From contig CM034539.1 in the NCBI GenBank assembly GCA_020002185.1, positions 25,719,532 through 25,783,531 on the forward strand: a stretch of 64,000 nucleotides of DNA, written 5' to 3'. Under the pieces are notes generated by a model. That model was given only the letters and a program-made list of their open reading frames with translations, did not search any database and was not told where the DNA came from. How positions within the stretch are numbered: position 1 is the first letter of the stretch; the number at the start of each line of letters is the position of its first letter. The translations under genes and the position numbers were made by a program. The DNA comes from Paraescarpia echinospica. Its lineage: Eukaryota; Annelida; Polychaeta; Sabellida; Siboglinidae. Below are positions 1 to 12,360 of the stretch, piece after piece.

Positions 1-1494
1 ACATAATATACATATTTTGAGGTAGCAAATTGAAAACTTTAAAACTAAAAAAATTAGTAGACCAGTAGTTGTTTGTACCAAATGTTCCAACTGGCAGACA
101 AAATTTCAGTGGAAATGGACATTGTGAGGTTTGTTTATTGATTGATCTGGTATCACCTATAAACTAGAATAGAACAATATATTTTGAAATGTACTGGATA
201 TGTAATGTTGTGTTACTTATCCATTTAAAAAGTAATTATAAATAAATTAGTTGGCTATTACAAAATAATTTAAAATGTCTTCAATCCTGCAATATTAGTC
301 ATAACGGTTGTGGCATATAATGTTACATTAAAACAGTTTGTTTAACCTAAAGTAACTGAAATTGAAATTACAGTTTCCAGCTAATTAGTGACATTGCTGC
401 ACTGAACTGTCCATTGGTCTGGGAGACTTAGACCTCCACCTAAGTTGAAACTCTTGACCCGAGTGGATATGACCCGGGAACAATATCCATTCAAAAATGC
501 TATCTTTTCAGTTGCATGATAACTTTATAATTATTCTTTTCTGCACCTCATTGTAACATTATTTCATGTAGCCAGTGTTTTGTGCATTATCATATTACTA
601 ATAATTATTTATTTTTTGTAAAGAGCACCATCCAAATAAATGTTTTGAGGCACAGGGTATTTTAAATGTTCAATATACGATCTAAATATGCAAAAATGTT
701 CTATTATGAGTAAAATCCAAAAAGGTACCTGGTATATATGAAAATAGTTAGCTTCAATAAAAAGCTATAGAAAATAGTTATAATTAATTAAGTGCAGTCC
801 ACACCTTCATTCATAGAGGCTTTTAGGTGTAATGACATATGCAGCAAGGATTGATAAACATCAAATTGGCCAAACAGTATGATTATTTTGAAGATATCTG
901 CTATCAGGTCTGATGAATTCACCTGGTTCACACCTGCGTAGATCACAGTCACAGATGGAAAACCACGACAGTGCATTGATTACAACAGGGTGTAATTTCA
1001 GGTGGAAAAATTCCATCTTAACAAAATGTAATTTAGATTTAGCATACCTCATTTATGGTGAGCCTGTACCTGTGAACGTATAAATTCAAATAGTGCTTAG
1101 GTACATATTGACAGTTTAAATATGTATGTTGGGAGTCAGGAGTTGTTTATATGTGAATAACCACCAGTGTTGGCTGTATGCACAGAATAGACTGTAGTTG
1201 GGTGGCCAGTAAGCTTACTGATAGGTTTACATTACGGATGTATCGTTTTGTCATACAGGTGACTCTGAGATTAAAGAGGCAAAATGATTAATAACTTCCA
1301 TCAGTTTGACTAAAAAAATGATTGTGGAATTGTAATAAAATAAATATTTGTCAACTGATAGTAGAAAGGGTGGTTGTGACGTTATGGTGCATTACGTTTT
1401 GCCGATCGTCAATTGGTAGCACTGCCGTGTGAGTTTGCTTGCATTGTCTAGGCCAATTTGACTAGATATAGTTTGTATACGTGCTGATTTATTT
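1..1494. other. No gene seen
   Basis: AT-rich sequence. The short open frames on the minus strand around 788-1052 overlap each other in different frames and look random. The last 120 bases become GC-richer and may contain the promoter of the exon at 1495, but I see no clear core element. Confidence 0.5.
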
Positions 1495-1892
1495 ATGAGT
1501 GCCGCCGTGGCGTTGGGCCATGGTGTAAGTGGCGCAGACGTCAGACTTTGCTTTATGTGTCACTCTCGGCTCACTGATGAGCCCCAGCGGATCGTGCCTC
1601 TATCAGTGAGTAGCTACCCTTCGCTCCATAAGGCCGTGTACACGTCAGTCACCCAATGTCTCTCGGACCACTATCCAACCGCGGATCTAACTGACCACAC
1701 TACATGGAATCTAGTGTCTGAGGCGACAATGTGTAACTACTGCCTGTACAAGCGGAAGGATGACGGCACAGGGGAAGAAAGGGAGTTACATCGCGTGGTC
1801 CTGGTGAAATGTAGCATTGAATCGACACCGCCACCACCACCGCTGGCTGCTGCTGCTACCAGCGAGACACCCACACCGAGTGGGGAAACAAG
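1495..1892 (+). CDS. Cys-rich putative first coding exon, family unknown
   Basis: From the ATG the frame runs 132 codons to a donor AAG/GTGGGC at 1893 and meets a stop at 1909-1911 if unspliced. It looks coding: CpG-rich within AT-rich flanks, with a plausible globular sequence. A CFMC pair near residue 19 and an MCNYC pair about 60 residues later give a C-x2-C...C-x2-C pattern, like small zinc folds such as ZAD domains, but I do not recognise the family. A basic KRKDD stretch, a five-Pro run and a Ser/Thr/Pro tail follow. The donor leaves two bases (AG) of a codon, so it is phase-compatible with HIF exon 2 (AG+A = Arg), a one-in-three coincidence. A 31-kb intron would be needed. It may equally be exon 1 of a different gene whose later exons I could not find. 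Confidence 0.42.
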
Positions 1893-4235
1893 GTGGGCTG
1901 TGGTTTTTTGAGTCAGTCCCTAGGGTTGAGGCATGCATGTAAGATGTGCAGGGTGTGAGAGCATGTAAGACGTGCAGGGTGTGAGAGCTCGGAGGTCATA
2001 ATGGAGTGGCCAGTACTTGACAGTGTAAAGCGGTGGTCTCTGCGGGTGTACTCACTCACAGCAGGTTCAATCTACTCCTATATGCCTTCTACTGTTGCTG
2101 TTAAAATATTCACCTATCGGCAAAATACATTTTAGTGTACAGTGTAGATCCTATGCTTCAGTTACTCGTGGCGTGGTGCCAGTGCGGCCCACATACATCA
2201 GGTGACAAGCTATTTTTGTAACAAAGAAACGTAATATACCATTGCCATATGGAACAGGTTGATTTAACCCATTGTTGAACGAGTGCGAATAACTTCACAA
2301 ACTACAAAACAAAGTTCTGATTGTCTGCTCAATGATTATCCATGAAGGCAATGACAAATATAATGAAAGGCCGACAACTATTAGTTACACCCGGTGCCTT
2401 TTATCTATGAGCACTCTGATTTGATAATATCAGTCATAAGTAGCTCATTACCAGTAGCTGTGTTGTGGTTGTAGATATTTAATCGAATTGGTGTCATGAC
2501 AAAACATGTCTATGACATTAATATTACAGTTCCACGTGTTATTCATTAAATACAGTACAACTTTGTTAAGTTGAACTTCGATGATTCATCTACTCAACAT
2601 TACTCAACAGCGATAGCCTTGTGCTATACCATCTCGTGTAAACATGATTTAACTCAAACACATGGATTACTTGGTGTTTCCTTGGCCTCTTCAACTTCGA
2701 GTTAATAAAGGTGACCTATACAGGTGTATCATCACTCTTATGCAAGGAACAGTTTACAAAATTGTTGTTCTAAGGTATGATTGACAGTAAAACTGTAAAT
2801 GCTTGGCTTTGTCTGGAATCTGCAAAATTCACGTTGTGTGCCGACAGCAGGGTGTAAAATAAGAAGGCTATCTACCCAGTAAAGACTTAAGAATCCAAAA
2901 TCAAAGCTACTGGAAGCAAGGGCTGAATATTTATTGTAAATTTCAGTTCAGAAATGTCCCCTTGCTATGTAGAATTTGTATGTACTATAAAACAAGTTTA
3001 CTTGGCTTTGTTTATCTCTTTTTTTTATAGAATAATATATTGTATTAAAGTATGTGTCTTCATGTGCTGGTTTTGTTCTCTTGATTGGTTGGTCGAAATA
3101 AAAGGCAGTTAAGCAGCATGTCCACATAGACAGCATGCATAGACTACGGGAGTTGTTACATTTACAAGCTAATTAATATTACTTGAATGGATTAATGATC
3201 TGGTTTCTTGGTTGGAAAATGTCTAATAATGAATATTATTTTTAAGAAGAAACCATGTTGGATGTCCCATTCTTGTAACCATATACAGTGTACCACAGTT
3301 TTGGTTGGTGACTATAATTAACATTGCACTTTTCGGTAGGATCATGTGACTACAAAAATACCCTGTTTCACTCTGTTATCATTCTCAGCCCCATTGTTGA
3401 TAGCGCTCCATCACTTATCAACAGAGTGTTTTTATACGAGATGGTAATTTCTAAATTTGACTCTCCTTATTGCGTTAACCTGTAGTTAGTTTTATTGCAG
3501 CTGTGACAAGGGGCCACTCAAGCGTATTCTTGTGCCATTACGTGTCTTCAAACATGTATTTAACCCATTTTATACTGATGCTAGTGTAGATATGTATCTG
3601 GAGGACCGTTCACGTCCGTGATTAGAATTGGTAAATACGCAAAAATTCCTGTGCAGCATTAAATAGGTTACGCCCAATGTTACGGAAATCAAGACCATCT
3701 GGCCTTTCCCTGAAGTTTGCCAAATTCAAAGACTACATGCTGGCTTTTGTTTTTTTGTCATCAGAAATGTATTTAGAGTCTTATAAACTATATGTGCTGT
3801 GCATACATTTGTGTATTTCTGGATGTAGTTTATTTTTATTCCAATGCCAGTCATAGTTTTAGTAATATTATGTTGGTTAGTATGACAGGTGTAGTCAGTT
3901 GGTTCTTTTTGTTTTAAAAATTAATTATAATTTTATTAACACCAGTATGAGTTTTGTTACAAAACAACAGTTCAGAAATGAAGTAATAATAATATATGTC
4001 TATAGCTGTGGTTGTAATTCAATTAAACCATTGTACATTCAGTTATATAGGGAACATAAAAGAGAGTGTAATGCCAGTAACTTGTCTTTGACTAAGGGGT
4101 TCACAATAGTCAACATTTACTTATTCATCCAGAGTGTACTCATTCTCAAACCCACTCCCAGGGATCCCCTCAATTAGTGTTTTAAGATGTTGATTATTGT
4201 CCAAATAAATAATCAAAGGACTGAAGGTGATGGTC
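1893..4235. other. Non-coding, small repeats only
   Basis: A 26-bp unit (GCATGTAAGA(T/C)GTGCAGGG...) is duplicated at 1935-1986. At 2549-2722 the ends ACTTTGTTAAGTTGAAC and, inverted, TTCAACTTCGAGTTAAT resemble decayed terminal inverted repeats of a small MITE. Nothing else is visible; open frames here look random. Confidence 0.45.
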
Positions 4236-5112
4236 GAAGGTGATGGTCAGCATAGGTGACAGAGGAGTGATGTCAGAGTCTGGCGCATGGCCATGTGGAG
4301 TCTGTAGCCAGGGTGTAGCCACAAACTCGCTTCAGTGTACATCGTGTACGAAGTGGGTCCACAAGAGATGCAGTGGTGTGAAGGGTAGCCTGCAGGCAGT
4401 GAGCGCAACGTTTGTGTGCAAGAGGTATCACCTGCAGAAGCGACGGAAGAGGGCTTGGAGGTGGATGGAGAGATATACAACAGAGTAGACAACTTCTGCT
4501 ACCTGGGCGACATGCTAAGTGCGAAGGGTGGGGTGGATGCAGCGGTAACAGCGAGAGTGAGGTGTGCCTGGCAGAAGTTCAGGGAGTTAACACCCTTCTT
4601 GACTTTCAAAGCGCCCCCCTGAAGATGAAGGGCCAGGTGTACACAGCTTGTGTCAGAAGTTGCCTGTTGTATGGGTGTGAGACGTGGGCCATGAGGACCG
4701 ATCATGACATGAGGATGGAAAGGGTTGTGATGAGGATGGTGAGATGGATGTGTGGCGCATCACTTAGCGACAGACAGCCCAGTGCAGAGCTTAGAAGAAG
4801 AGTAGGAGTGGAGGCGATTGGGGATGTGATCAGAAGAAGCAGGCTGAGGTGGTACGGGCATGTAGAGCGAAAGGACGACGAGGACTGGGTGAAGGGCTGT
4901 ACAAAGTTAGTGGTGGAGGGGACAGCTCCCGTCGGCAGACCAAGGAAGACCTGGCAGAACTCTGTGTCTGCAGACTTGAATCTGATGGGTATCGACCATC
5001 GGGATGCACGGGACGGTGTCAAGTGGAAGAGGGCAATTGGAAGAAAGGCGAACCCAACAGAGCCTGGAAACACCGCCTCTAAACGACAATGATGATGATG
5101 ATGATGATGATT
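4236..5112 (+). pseudogene. RTE-like non-LTR retrotransposon, 3' end with zinc-finger, frameshifted
   Basis: Three frames in series give one retrotransposon C-terminus. First is a PHD-like Cys/His segment (WPCGVCSQG...CTSCTKWVHKRC, from 4275). Next is the reverse-transcriptase tail (VDNFCYLGDMLSAKGGVD, about 4485-4620). Last is VYTACVRSCLLYGCETW then RLRWYGHVERKDDEDWV and GRPRKTW (4636-5080). Frame changes near 4440 and 4620 break it, so it is a dead, 5'-truncated copy lacking the catalytic RT core. It ends in a TGA/GAT trinucleotide run (5088-5111), typical of RTE-type 3' tails, which supports a complete 3' end. The clade is assigned from wording only; a related invertebrate LINE clade is possible. 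Confidence 0.8.
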
Positions 5113-5184
5113 GAGAATCATATATATGTAGGTATGTAACAATGTTATGACATGACACATTCAAAGGGCACACACTCATGTATA

Positions 5185-6557
5185 TACAGACCTGCCTACC
5201 ATTCCGGATTGTCCGGAATCATTCCGGAAACACACCTCAAATTACGGTATTACGGTATTAAGGGGAGGGATGAAAATATTACGGATTCTTTCTTTATCAT
5301 TATGATCGTCAATCACTTTCGTGCTCCTCAGGTTTAGCTTCCACTATATTCAACAGGTGGCAACATATATACGCAGCTTGTTGTGACATGGTTTTTAATT
5401 CGCTGCTTCTGGTTATAATCTGACCAATAGGAAACAGCGTTACGGTAAACTCACATTTCCGCGCTCAAACAAAAAGAAGTCACGCGGCACGAAAATTATG
5501 ATGGCAGAGATCGAAATGGCACAACACCACCAGCCAAGATGAAATGTGTGCTGCAAAAGTTTATAACAGCATGCTGACGGCACTCTAACCAGATATGTTT
5601 TGTGTGGACAGTGGACACAACTAATCGCAGCACTTTTGTAGAATCTGGACCCACCTTGATTTCGCTATTATAACTTGAGACTTTGCCTAGCTTTGAAGTT
5701 TGATACCTCAGCCTCAGGCTCAGTGCGTTAGTTCTGTTATTTAACATTATCCCGTCTTTTGAGGCGTAAATAGCGCCCCGTACGCCTCTATATCGCTCAT
5801 TTTATGAGCGCGATGCTGTAACGCACGACCACAGCGGTGCAGACTAGCGCAAACCGGGTCGCTATTTGGGCTTCAAAAGTGCGCTAAGTGTAAGACACAA
5901 TATTTTCGTAATATAAATATGCCTGGGATGATGTTGAATGAAGGAACTACACACGTACCCTACTCGCAACTGTGCGCAGTGTAAAGTTCGACATGCATTC
6001 AGCTTGCACCTGTTGATTCTGAACTTAGAATTTGGAGACTACCAGACATGCATTGTGCACCCTAGTGTGTTAGTAATGTGAAATTTTATTTGAGTCGGCA
6101 TGCTGTTTTTGAAAGATACAAAATCAGAATTACAATGGTTAGTATTAAACAACACCAAAATATTGAGGTTCTTTCAGTTGCTTAAAGTTTGACTTGAAAA
6201 GACAGTAAAACATTTCTAGTTTTTGTAAATTAGCTATGCCAATAGTGTATAGACACATTTACATTAGCGTTACGCTTCTTCACATTTGATTTCTACCAAT
6301 GCTGGTTATGAACGTCTACTTTACCTTGTTAACTGGACACTTCAAAACACCTCACAGTTTATTAGAGACAGTTATGTTTTGGGTGCAACTATCATCATCG
6401 TCACAGTATTAAAGTATTACTGACAGTGGTGTTCTTTTCCTGACAATATCTGACACGCTTCTGAACTATTACTGACAGCAGGCCTATATTCCTGAAAATC
6501 AGTGTAAATGGGAAGACGGATTACTGACAGGAAGTTTTTGGGGTAGGCAGGTCTGTA
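5185..6557. mobile_element. Non-autonomous DNA transposon with TIR TACAGACCTGCCTACC
   Basis: The 16-bp left end at 5185-5200 is repeated in inverted orientation at 6542-6557 (GGTAGGCAGGTCTGTA). TATA-rich sequence on both sides could be the target duplication. No transposase frame is visible in the 1.37 kb. Inside, 5690-5943 resembles the MITE at 55199-55523 and ends with the same motif (TATGCCTGGGAT). The superfamily cannot be named from the ends alone. Confidence 0.6.
5690..5943 (+). repeat. Truncated copy of the MITE seen at 55199-55523
   Basis: Shares with the 55-kb copy the motifs TTTGATACCTCAG, a TCGCTCATTTTATGAGCG-like core and the terminal AATATAAATATGCCTGGG...ATGTTGAAT. The left terminal repeat is decayed (AACATTATCCC near 5745). 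It lies nested inside the 5185-6557 element. Confidence 0.5.
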
Positions 6558-7399
6558 TATATATACATATATATATATATAATAATAACTCATTATTATT
6601 ATGCTTGCAAACATATATTTAAATATACAGTCATGACGGTTATGAATTCACATGCAATCCACATTTTTATAGTTAGTATGCTGTTCTTTGCCCTCCATTT
6701 CATCCACTCTGTACAAATAGGTAAATGTCAGTTGTGAACGCCTCCTAATGAATCGGCATTGAAAATACGCCGAAAATACAGCTGTGGTAGATAATTGTGT
6801 TTGATCTTTGTGTCTTGCGGTGGGTTATTTCTGCAAGGATGTGTTTGAACTTCGAGTGTTGTTTTCCTGACTGAACCAGTTCCAGGATTCATTAAGGGAA
6901 ACCCCTGCCTGTCTCCAACATGGATGCTGCATCCTGTTACTTGGCCATAAATCAATCAACTGCAGTTGGACAGTCTGTCTTTATTGGTCAGTTCACACTC
7001 TACCCTACCATAGCAACTCCTTTAGCAGCAGAGTGACTGAACACTTAGTACCAGTGTGATTTGTAGAACTATATTTACAACAGCACGGAGACATAAAGTC
7101 ACATAATTCCATAACATTAGTGGTTTTGAGTCGTTACCACACAATTATATTAACATCAATAGTCAGTTGAAATGTGGAAGTGAAAATTAACAGGTCACAC
7201 ACACTACACTGTCTGAAGTACTTGCCAGTTTTGGCAGAGATTCAAAATAATTTACACACAAAACATTTGGCATGTTAAACGTGCATTAGATCTGAGTGCA
7301 TTAGACCTGACGGTTGTAGTTACAATTTTATTTATGAACATATCACACAGGCAGATAGAAAGATGTGTACATTTCAATTAATGTGGATGAAAACACAAT
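6558..7399. other. No gene seen
   Basis: AT-rich with a short TA-rich stretch (6555-6605). A 75-codon minus-strand frame at 6728-6955 has no recognisable features and is likely chance. Confidence 0.45.
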
Positions 7400-7798
7400 T
7401 ACCGTATTCATTCTATTAAGCGTACAATACGCTTAGCAAATATTTGAGACATGGAAATATGTCAAATTTTGTGTTCCAATAAGTGTACAGGGGTGTGCAC
7501 CCATTTTCTTTGGTTCCTGTGTTCTTGAGTACAGTCATCGCAGCAGACATGATGGGCAAGCAATTTATGCATCTCACATATGAGCAACAGGATACCAGAA
7601 CACTGTAGAAATCTGTAAATTTGTTTGATGTTGTTTCATTACCAAGTTTTTAATCTGGTGTGATATTGGTAGAAATTAAAACACAATGACGGATTCAACA
7701 GTCAGAGTTGGCATTGAGATCACTCATGGCGTCAGATGCTGCTAAAAAGGGGGTGTACGCTAATTAGGGCATGTACGCTTAATAGAACGAATATGGTA
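7400..7798. mobile_element. MITE, TIR family TACCGTATTCATTCTATTAA
   Basis: The left end TACCGTATTCATTCTATTAA then GCGTACA (7400-7426) is matched inverted on the right (TGTACGCTTAATAGAACGAA to 7798). The 399-bp element has no coding capacity. Its left interior (ACGCTTAGCAAATATTTG) resembles that of the 3-kb element at 52948, so it looks like a deletion derivative of that family. Near the right end the motif GGGTGTACGCTAATTAGGGC is also shared with it. Confidence 0.72.
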
Positions 7799-10440
7799 CA
7801 TTCTCTTTCAATAACACCTGGTAATCAGGTGAATGAGGTACCTGGAATGAAGTACCTGGAATGAGGTACCTGACTACCTGGACATGCCCCTGTTTCATTA
7901 TGTCATCTTTCATTATACATAGTTAAACTTTATCAATAAATCAGTAGAAACTGGAAATGGGTTTTGTCCTGGGTTTTTCCTATTAGAATTTGCACAGAAC
8001 CAACTAAATGGGGAAGCCGACTAAATGCAATGCTTATAATGGGACACCCCATAAGGTTGGTGATTGCCAGTAGGTAGTTATTTGTGAACAAGTAATAATT
8101 GCTGTTTTCCAAGTTCATTAATTATACCATTCTGTCACCAGGAATAATTAGAAAAATAAAACAAAGTAGAAAAAGCTCTATTTATTCTAGTTTTCTAAAA
8201 AAAAAATATTTAGAATAATGCAAACAGGCCAGATGGCCATGTCATATAAAGGATATGGTAATTTTTAAAGGAATCAACAGAAATTACATTAAATGGATCT
8301 CAGAACTGAGATTAGTTACCTATGAAAAATGCCTAAATTTTTAATTTACCACATACATACCAGGTGGTTTGGATAACATATTTACATAAATGTATCTATA
8401 TAATAATACAGTTTTATTTACATGATAAAATTAGTGAACTTAAATAATAATTAGAAGGACGATTTAGATTGTATAAAAGAAACTAATTCTTCAATAGGAT
8501 CCTAATTGTTAAACATTGTTACACTGATACATCTGCATGTACAAGTACCCAGGTAGTGGTACGTCCTATAGATGTGTACAGGAAGATGAGCTACACAGAG
8601 TGCAAGTGTATGCCACATAACATTCCTGCATGCTGTTGCAAGGAGTGCAATAATACAGGCATGATTGCTGCTGGTGATAAGTCACCCTTGTGTTTACAGC
8701 ATGATTGTGATTGGACACTGACTCTGAAACTCTATATGGCACATTTTGAACAATGACACTTGGCAAGATAGAACTGTTGAATGCATCTGGCAAAATTTAC
8801 TTTGGCGTTTTTCACTCCTCCGATTACCAGCTAGTTTCTCTGTCTGCCATTCCCTACTTGACTATGTTTGTATTTTAAGCCACTGGTCAACATTGGTGCA
8901 TCCACTTGACATATGATTTGAGAAGAATAAGAATTTTATTTTACCCATCAGACATTTTAAATAATACATATAATATTTACATCCATGTCAGATTATGTAA
9001 ATGTAAACTAAATCTAAAATTATAAACAAGATTAGATATTTGCAAACTAGAGGCAGAAGACATGCAGTTATTATTAAGATTATGATAGTATCTCTCGAGA
9101 TGCCACTTTACAAACTAAAATTTAAGAAAATCAATAGGTCAGAAAATTTAATTATTTTCAAAAAATAATTATAATAATATCACAGGTTATTTACATGTAA
9201 AACAAAGTTATAAATATAGATATGAGATATTGACTTAAACATGGTCTAGGAGTCGGGGCTCGGAAATATTGTGTTAATAAATTATAAAATATGGTGGATT
9301 TCTGATTCAAGAAATTTAGGTTGCAATGATAGCTGTTGTGATCAAACTGGCATATTTAGTCCACAGCCAAAACCCCCGTGCTGTTTGGTGCATAATTCCA
9401 CAAATAAAACATGCACATGCATGTTCAACAACAGTGTGAACGAAACAATTATGAAGCTTTTCATTGTGTCTCTCTAGCTCCTTAATGGCAAAATATTATT
9501 ATAAACCTCCGTGAAACGTATGTTTATGTGGGACATTAGTTTGTTTCTGGTTTAAATACCTACATGCACACTCTAAATTTGGGTTTGTTTTTACAATTGA
9601 TGATTTTGGGGAATGAAGCCATAGTTTCAGATGATTTTGATGGGATGAGTAGTCCATTTAAACTAAATAATCCTTAGTATTGTTGTCAAAGGGATGCCTT
9701 GCCACAAGGTCAACAATCTTCTACACAGCAAGCAGTCTTTTCAATGGTGACATGTTAGCCTTAAGAAAACAGTATGCAGCATGTGTGACAGTGGATTCTG
9801 TGTGAAAGTGCCCTTCATGACAGGTGCATGTGTACCCAGCCATATATAAAGAGTGTTATGACCACGCCATGCTAGTCTAGGTCACTCCTGTTTTCTGCCG
9901 ACTTTTATGGATCCTTTCAGAGTCCATGGCCACTTTTCATACATACAATGCGTGTGCCTAAATAGTTTCCATTCTATTTTTGTTCCACTTTGCTTTCGGT
10001 GCATTTGTTGGGGTATGTTGACGTGTGGTATTCGTCAGTGGTAGCAAGGCATATATTGGCTGTTCCTGGCTGTGTGTTACTACTATTAGGGATGCTCTCA
10101 AGTTTGAAATGTCCAGACATGTATATTGTGAACCAATATGTGGTATGGAACTTAAGATTTTGAGTGATACAGATTAGCTAAAGTTGTAAACCACAGGCAA
10201 TAACTTCAACTGATCTGACATAGTTGCCAAGACATTACCCACCATGCTGTCTGGTTCTGTTATCTGCAATTTAGCATCAGTGTGCATTAATGCAGGTGTA
10301 GCTATTCCGCTTGATAGGTAGCGTCACTGTAGCAATTTGTTTCTACCACAATACAAAGTGATGACCAGAACCAGCACCCACCCTTGTAATGCTACACATA
10401 TTTTGGGAGTTTGTTATGTGACCATTCTTTAGTTTTTATA
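7799..10440. other. No gene seen
   Basis: A short run of GAGGTACCTGGAAT-type units occurs at 7834-7870, with a perfect inverted E-box pair CACCTGGTAATCAGGTG at 7806-7822. A Cys-rich 66-codon frame at 8556-8756 has no start context, splice structure or known motif. The rest is AT-rich and featureless. Confidence 0.4.
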
Positions 10441-10446
10441 TTTTGC

Positions 10447-10588
10447 AACCACCCCTTAATTTATGTGACCACCCCTTAGTTTATGTGACTCCCTCTTAGT
10501 TTATTTGAACACCGCTTAGTCTTTATCTGACCACCCCTTAGTTTATCTGACCACCCCTTAGTTTATCGTTTATCTGACCACCCCTTAC
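10447..10588 (+). repeat. Imperfect short tandem repeat, about 20 bp
   Basis: Diverged units of the type ACCACCCCTTAGTTTAT(C/G)TG occur about seven times. Non-coding. Confidence 0.7.
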
Positions 10589-11392
10589 AGTAGTTGTTGT
10601 AATCACTACCATCATCCACATGGCCTATTGATAAAAAATGGTATAACTTTTTAATATAGAGCATCACAGTATTCAACATCAAACACACTTTCTTCTGCAA
10701 ACATGTGATTTTCTTTGTGTGATGAAATGTTTGTTATAATTTAGCCAAACTTGTTGATACTTGTGTTACAAGTAATAACTAGAGTTATATATTGGGTTTT
10801 AGTTTATACCTTTTTTCCAAATGTGTCTTGTTGAGATTGCGGAAGGCGTGATCCAAGTTTACTAAAAGCAGGAAACAGGAGTTGACAGGCTATCACAGAA
10901 TGTTTATCTCAGAATTTCATGGAAAGTAAGATCTATGAGTAGGGCCTCCAAAGGCAGTTTTGTCTGCTGTTTTATTATGGATTAATTCATCCCATTTTGC
11001 GTTCCATGTTTCCTAAGATATTTATAAAAAAAACAACTGCTGATTTTGTTGGAATTGTCATAAGTGAAAGTTTTAGTGGTGAGTATCTTAATGAGAGAAT
11101 GTCATGTAAGACATCAGTTCTTATCCTTATTCATTATCTAAGTGCTTGCTGTGGCTGTTTTCTGTTTCTATGGAGTGCACCTTGAAAGAATAATTATGTA
11201 TTGTAGTAAGCACAAGTATGTTCTTCTAAATCATCCTGAGAGGTGTAGAATGTAGTGAACTGTCTGAACAAGTCTACAGATTAATAGGAAATTAGATAAG
11301 CAGAACAATATTTAATGACTGATTACTTGCATTAATAGTAAGTAACAGTCTCATATATAATGTTGGTTGTTCCCTGAAATATCCATAATTTG

Positions 11393-11860
11393 TAGTTTCT
11401 GTTTACTTATGTGCCTTGTGAGCAGGAGTAGTTTCTGTTTACTTATGTGCCTTGTGAGCAGGAGTAGTTTCTGTTTACTTATGTGCCTTGTGAGCAGGAG
11501 TAGTTTCTGTTTACTTATGTGCCTTGTGAGCAGGAGTAGTTTCTGTTTACTTATGTGCCTTGTGAGCAGGAGTAGTTTCTGTTTACTTATGTGCCTTGTG
11601 AGCAGGAGTAGTTTCTGTTTACTTATGTGCCTTGTGAGCAGGAGTAGTTTCTGTTTACTTATGTGCCTTGTGAGCAGGAGTAGTTTCTGTTTACTTATGT
11701 GCCTTGTGAGCAGGAGTAGTTTCTGTTTACTTATGTGCCTTGTGAGCAGGAGTAGTTTCTGTTTACTTATGTGCCTTGTGAGCAGGAGTAGTTTCTGTTT
11801 ACTTATGTGCCTTGTGAGCAGGAGTAGTTTCTGTTTACTTATGTGCCTTGTGAGCAGGAG
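11393..11860 (+). repeat. Perfect 36-bp minisatellite, 13 identical copies
   Basis: The unit starts TAGTTTCTGTTTACTTATGT and ends GAGCAGGAG. I see no differences between the 13 copies, which implies very recent expansion or homogenisation. Because 36 is a multiple of three, it creates a 201-codon open frame (11367-11972) with a 12-residue hydrophobic repeat; this is an effect of the array, not a gene. Confidence 0.97.
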
Positions 11861-12090
11861 TCGTTTTGATCAGCCGTGTTGTTTCTATTTCTTCTCTTGT
11901 ATTTCTTGCTACCTGAGTACACTGGTTGACTCTGGTTTTCACAAAGACAAAGAAACATCACCTTGTCGCTGAGGGTGTTTCTCCTGTTTCTGTTGCTGTG
12001 GGGCTTGTTTTGCAACATTGCAAATCAGTTGTAGTCATGAGAATTGGTGGGATACCTGGATCAGTGTGAATTATTGAACATTCTGCATAT

Positions 12091-12360
12091 TAGCAGTTTG
12101 TGGTTTAAGATAATACAGCTTGAACAGAGTGATTATTGAGCTATTAGCAGTTTGTGGTTTAAGATAATACAGCTTGAACAGAGTGATTATTGAGCTATTA
12201 GCAGTTTGTGGTTTAAGATAATACAGCTTGAACAGAGTGATTATTGAGCTATTAGCAGTTTGTGGTTTAAGATAATACAGCTTGAACAGAGTGATTATTG
12301 AGCTATTAGCAGTTTGTGGTTTAAGATAATACAGCTTGAACAGAGTGATTATTGAGCTAT
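12091..12360 (+). repeat. Perfect 54-bp minisatellite, 5 copies
   Basis: The unit begins TAGCAGTTTGTGGTTTAAGA and ends GATTATTGAGCTAT. Five consecutive identical copies occur, ending in a partial TAGCA at 12361. Only 230 bp separate it from the 36-bp array; the two units are unrelated. Confidence 0.96.

Noticed and set aside
8556..8756. Cys-rich 66-codon frame
   Set aside because: The opposite strand is also open, there is no splice context, and Cys spacing fits no family I know.
11367..11972. 201-codon frame with a 12-residue hydrophobic repeat
   Set aside because: Produced by 13 identical 36-bp units; 36 is divisible by three, so one frame stays open by construction.
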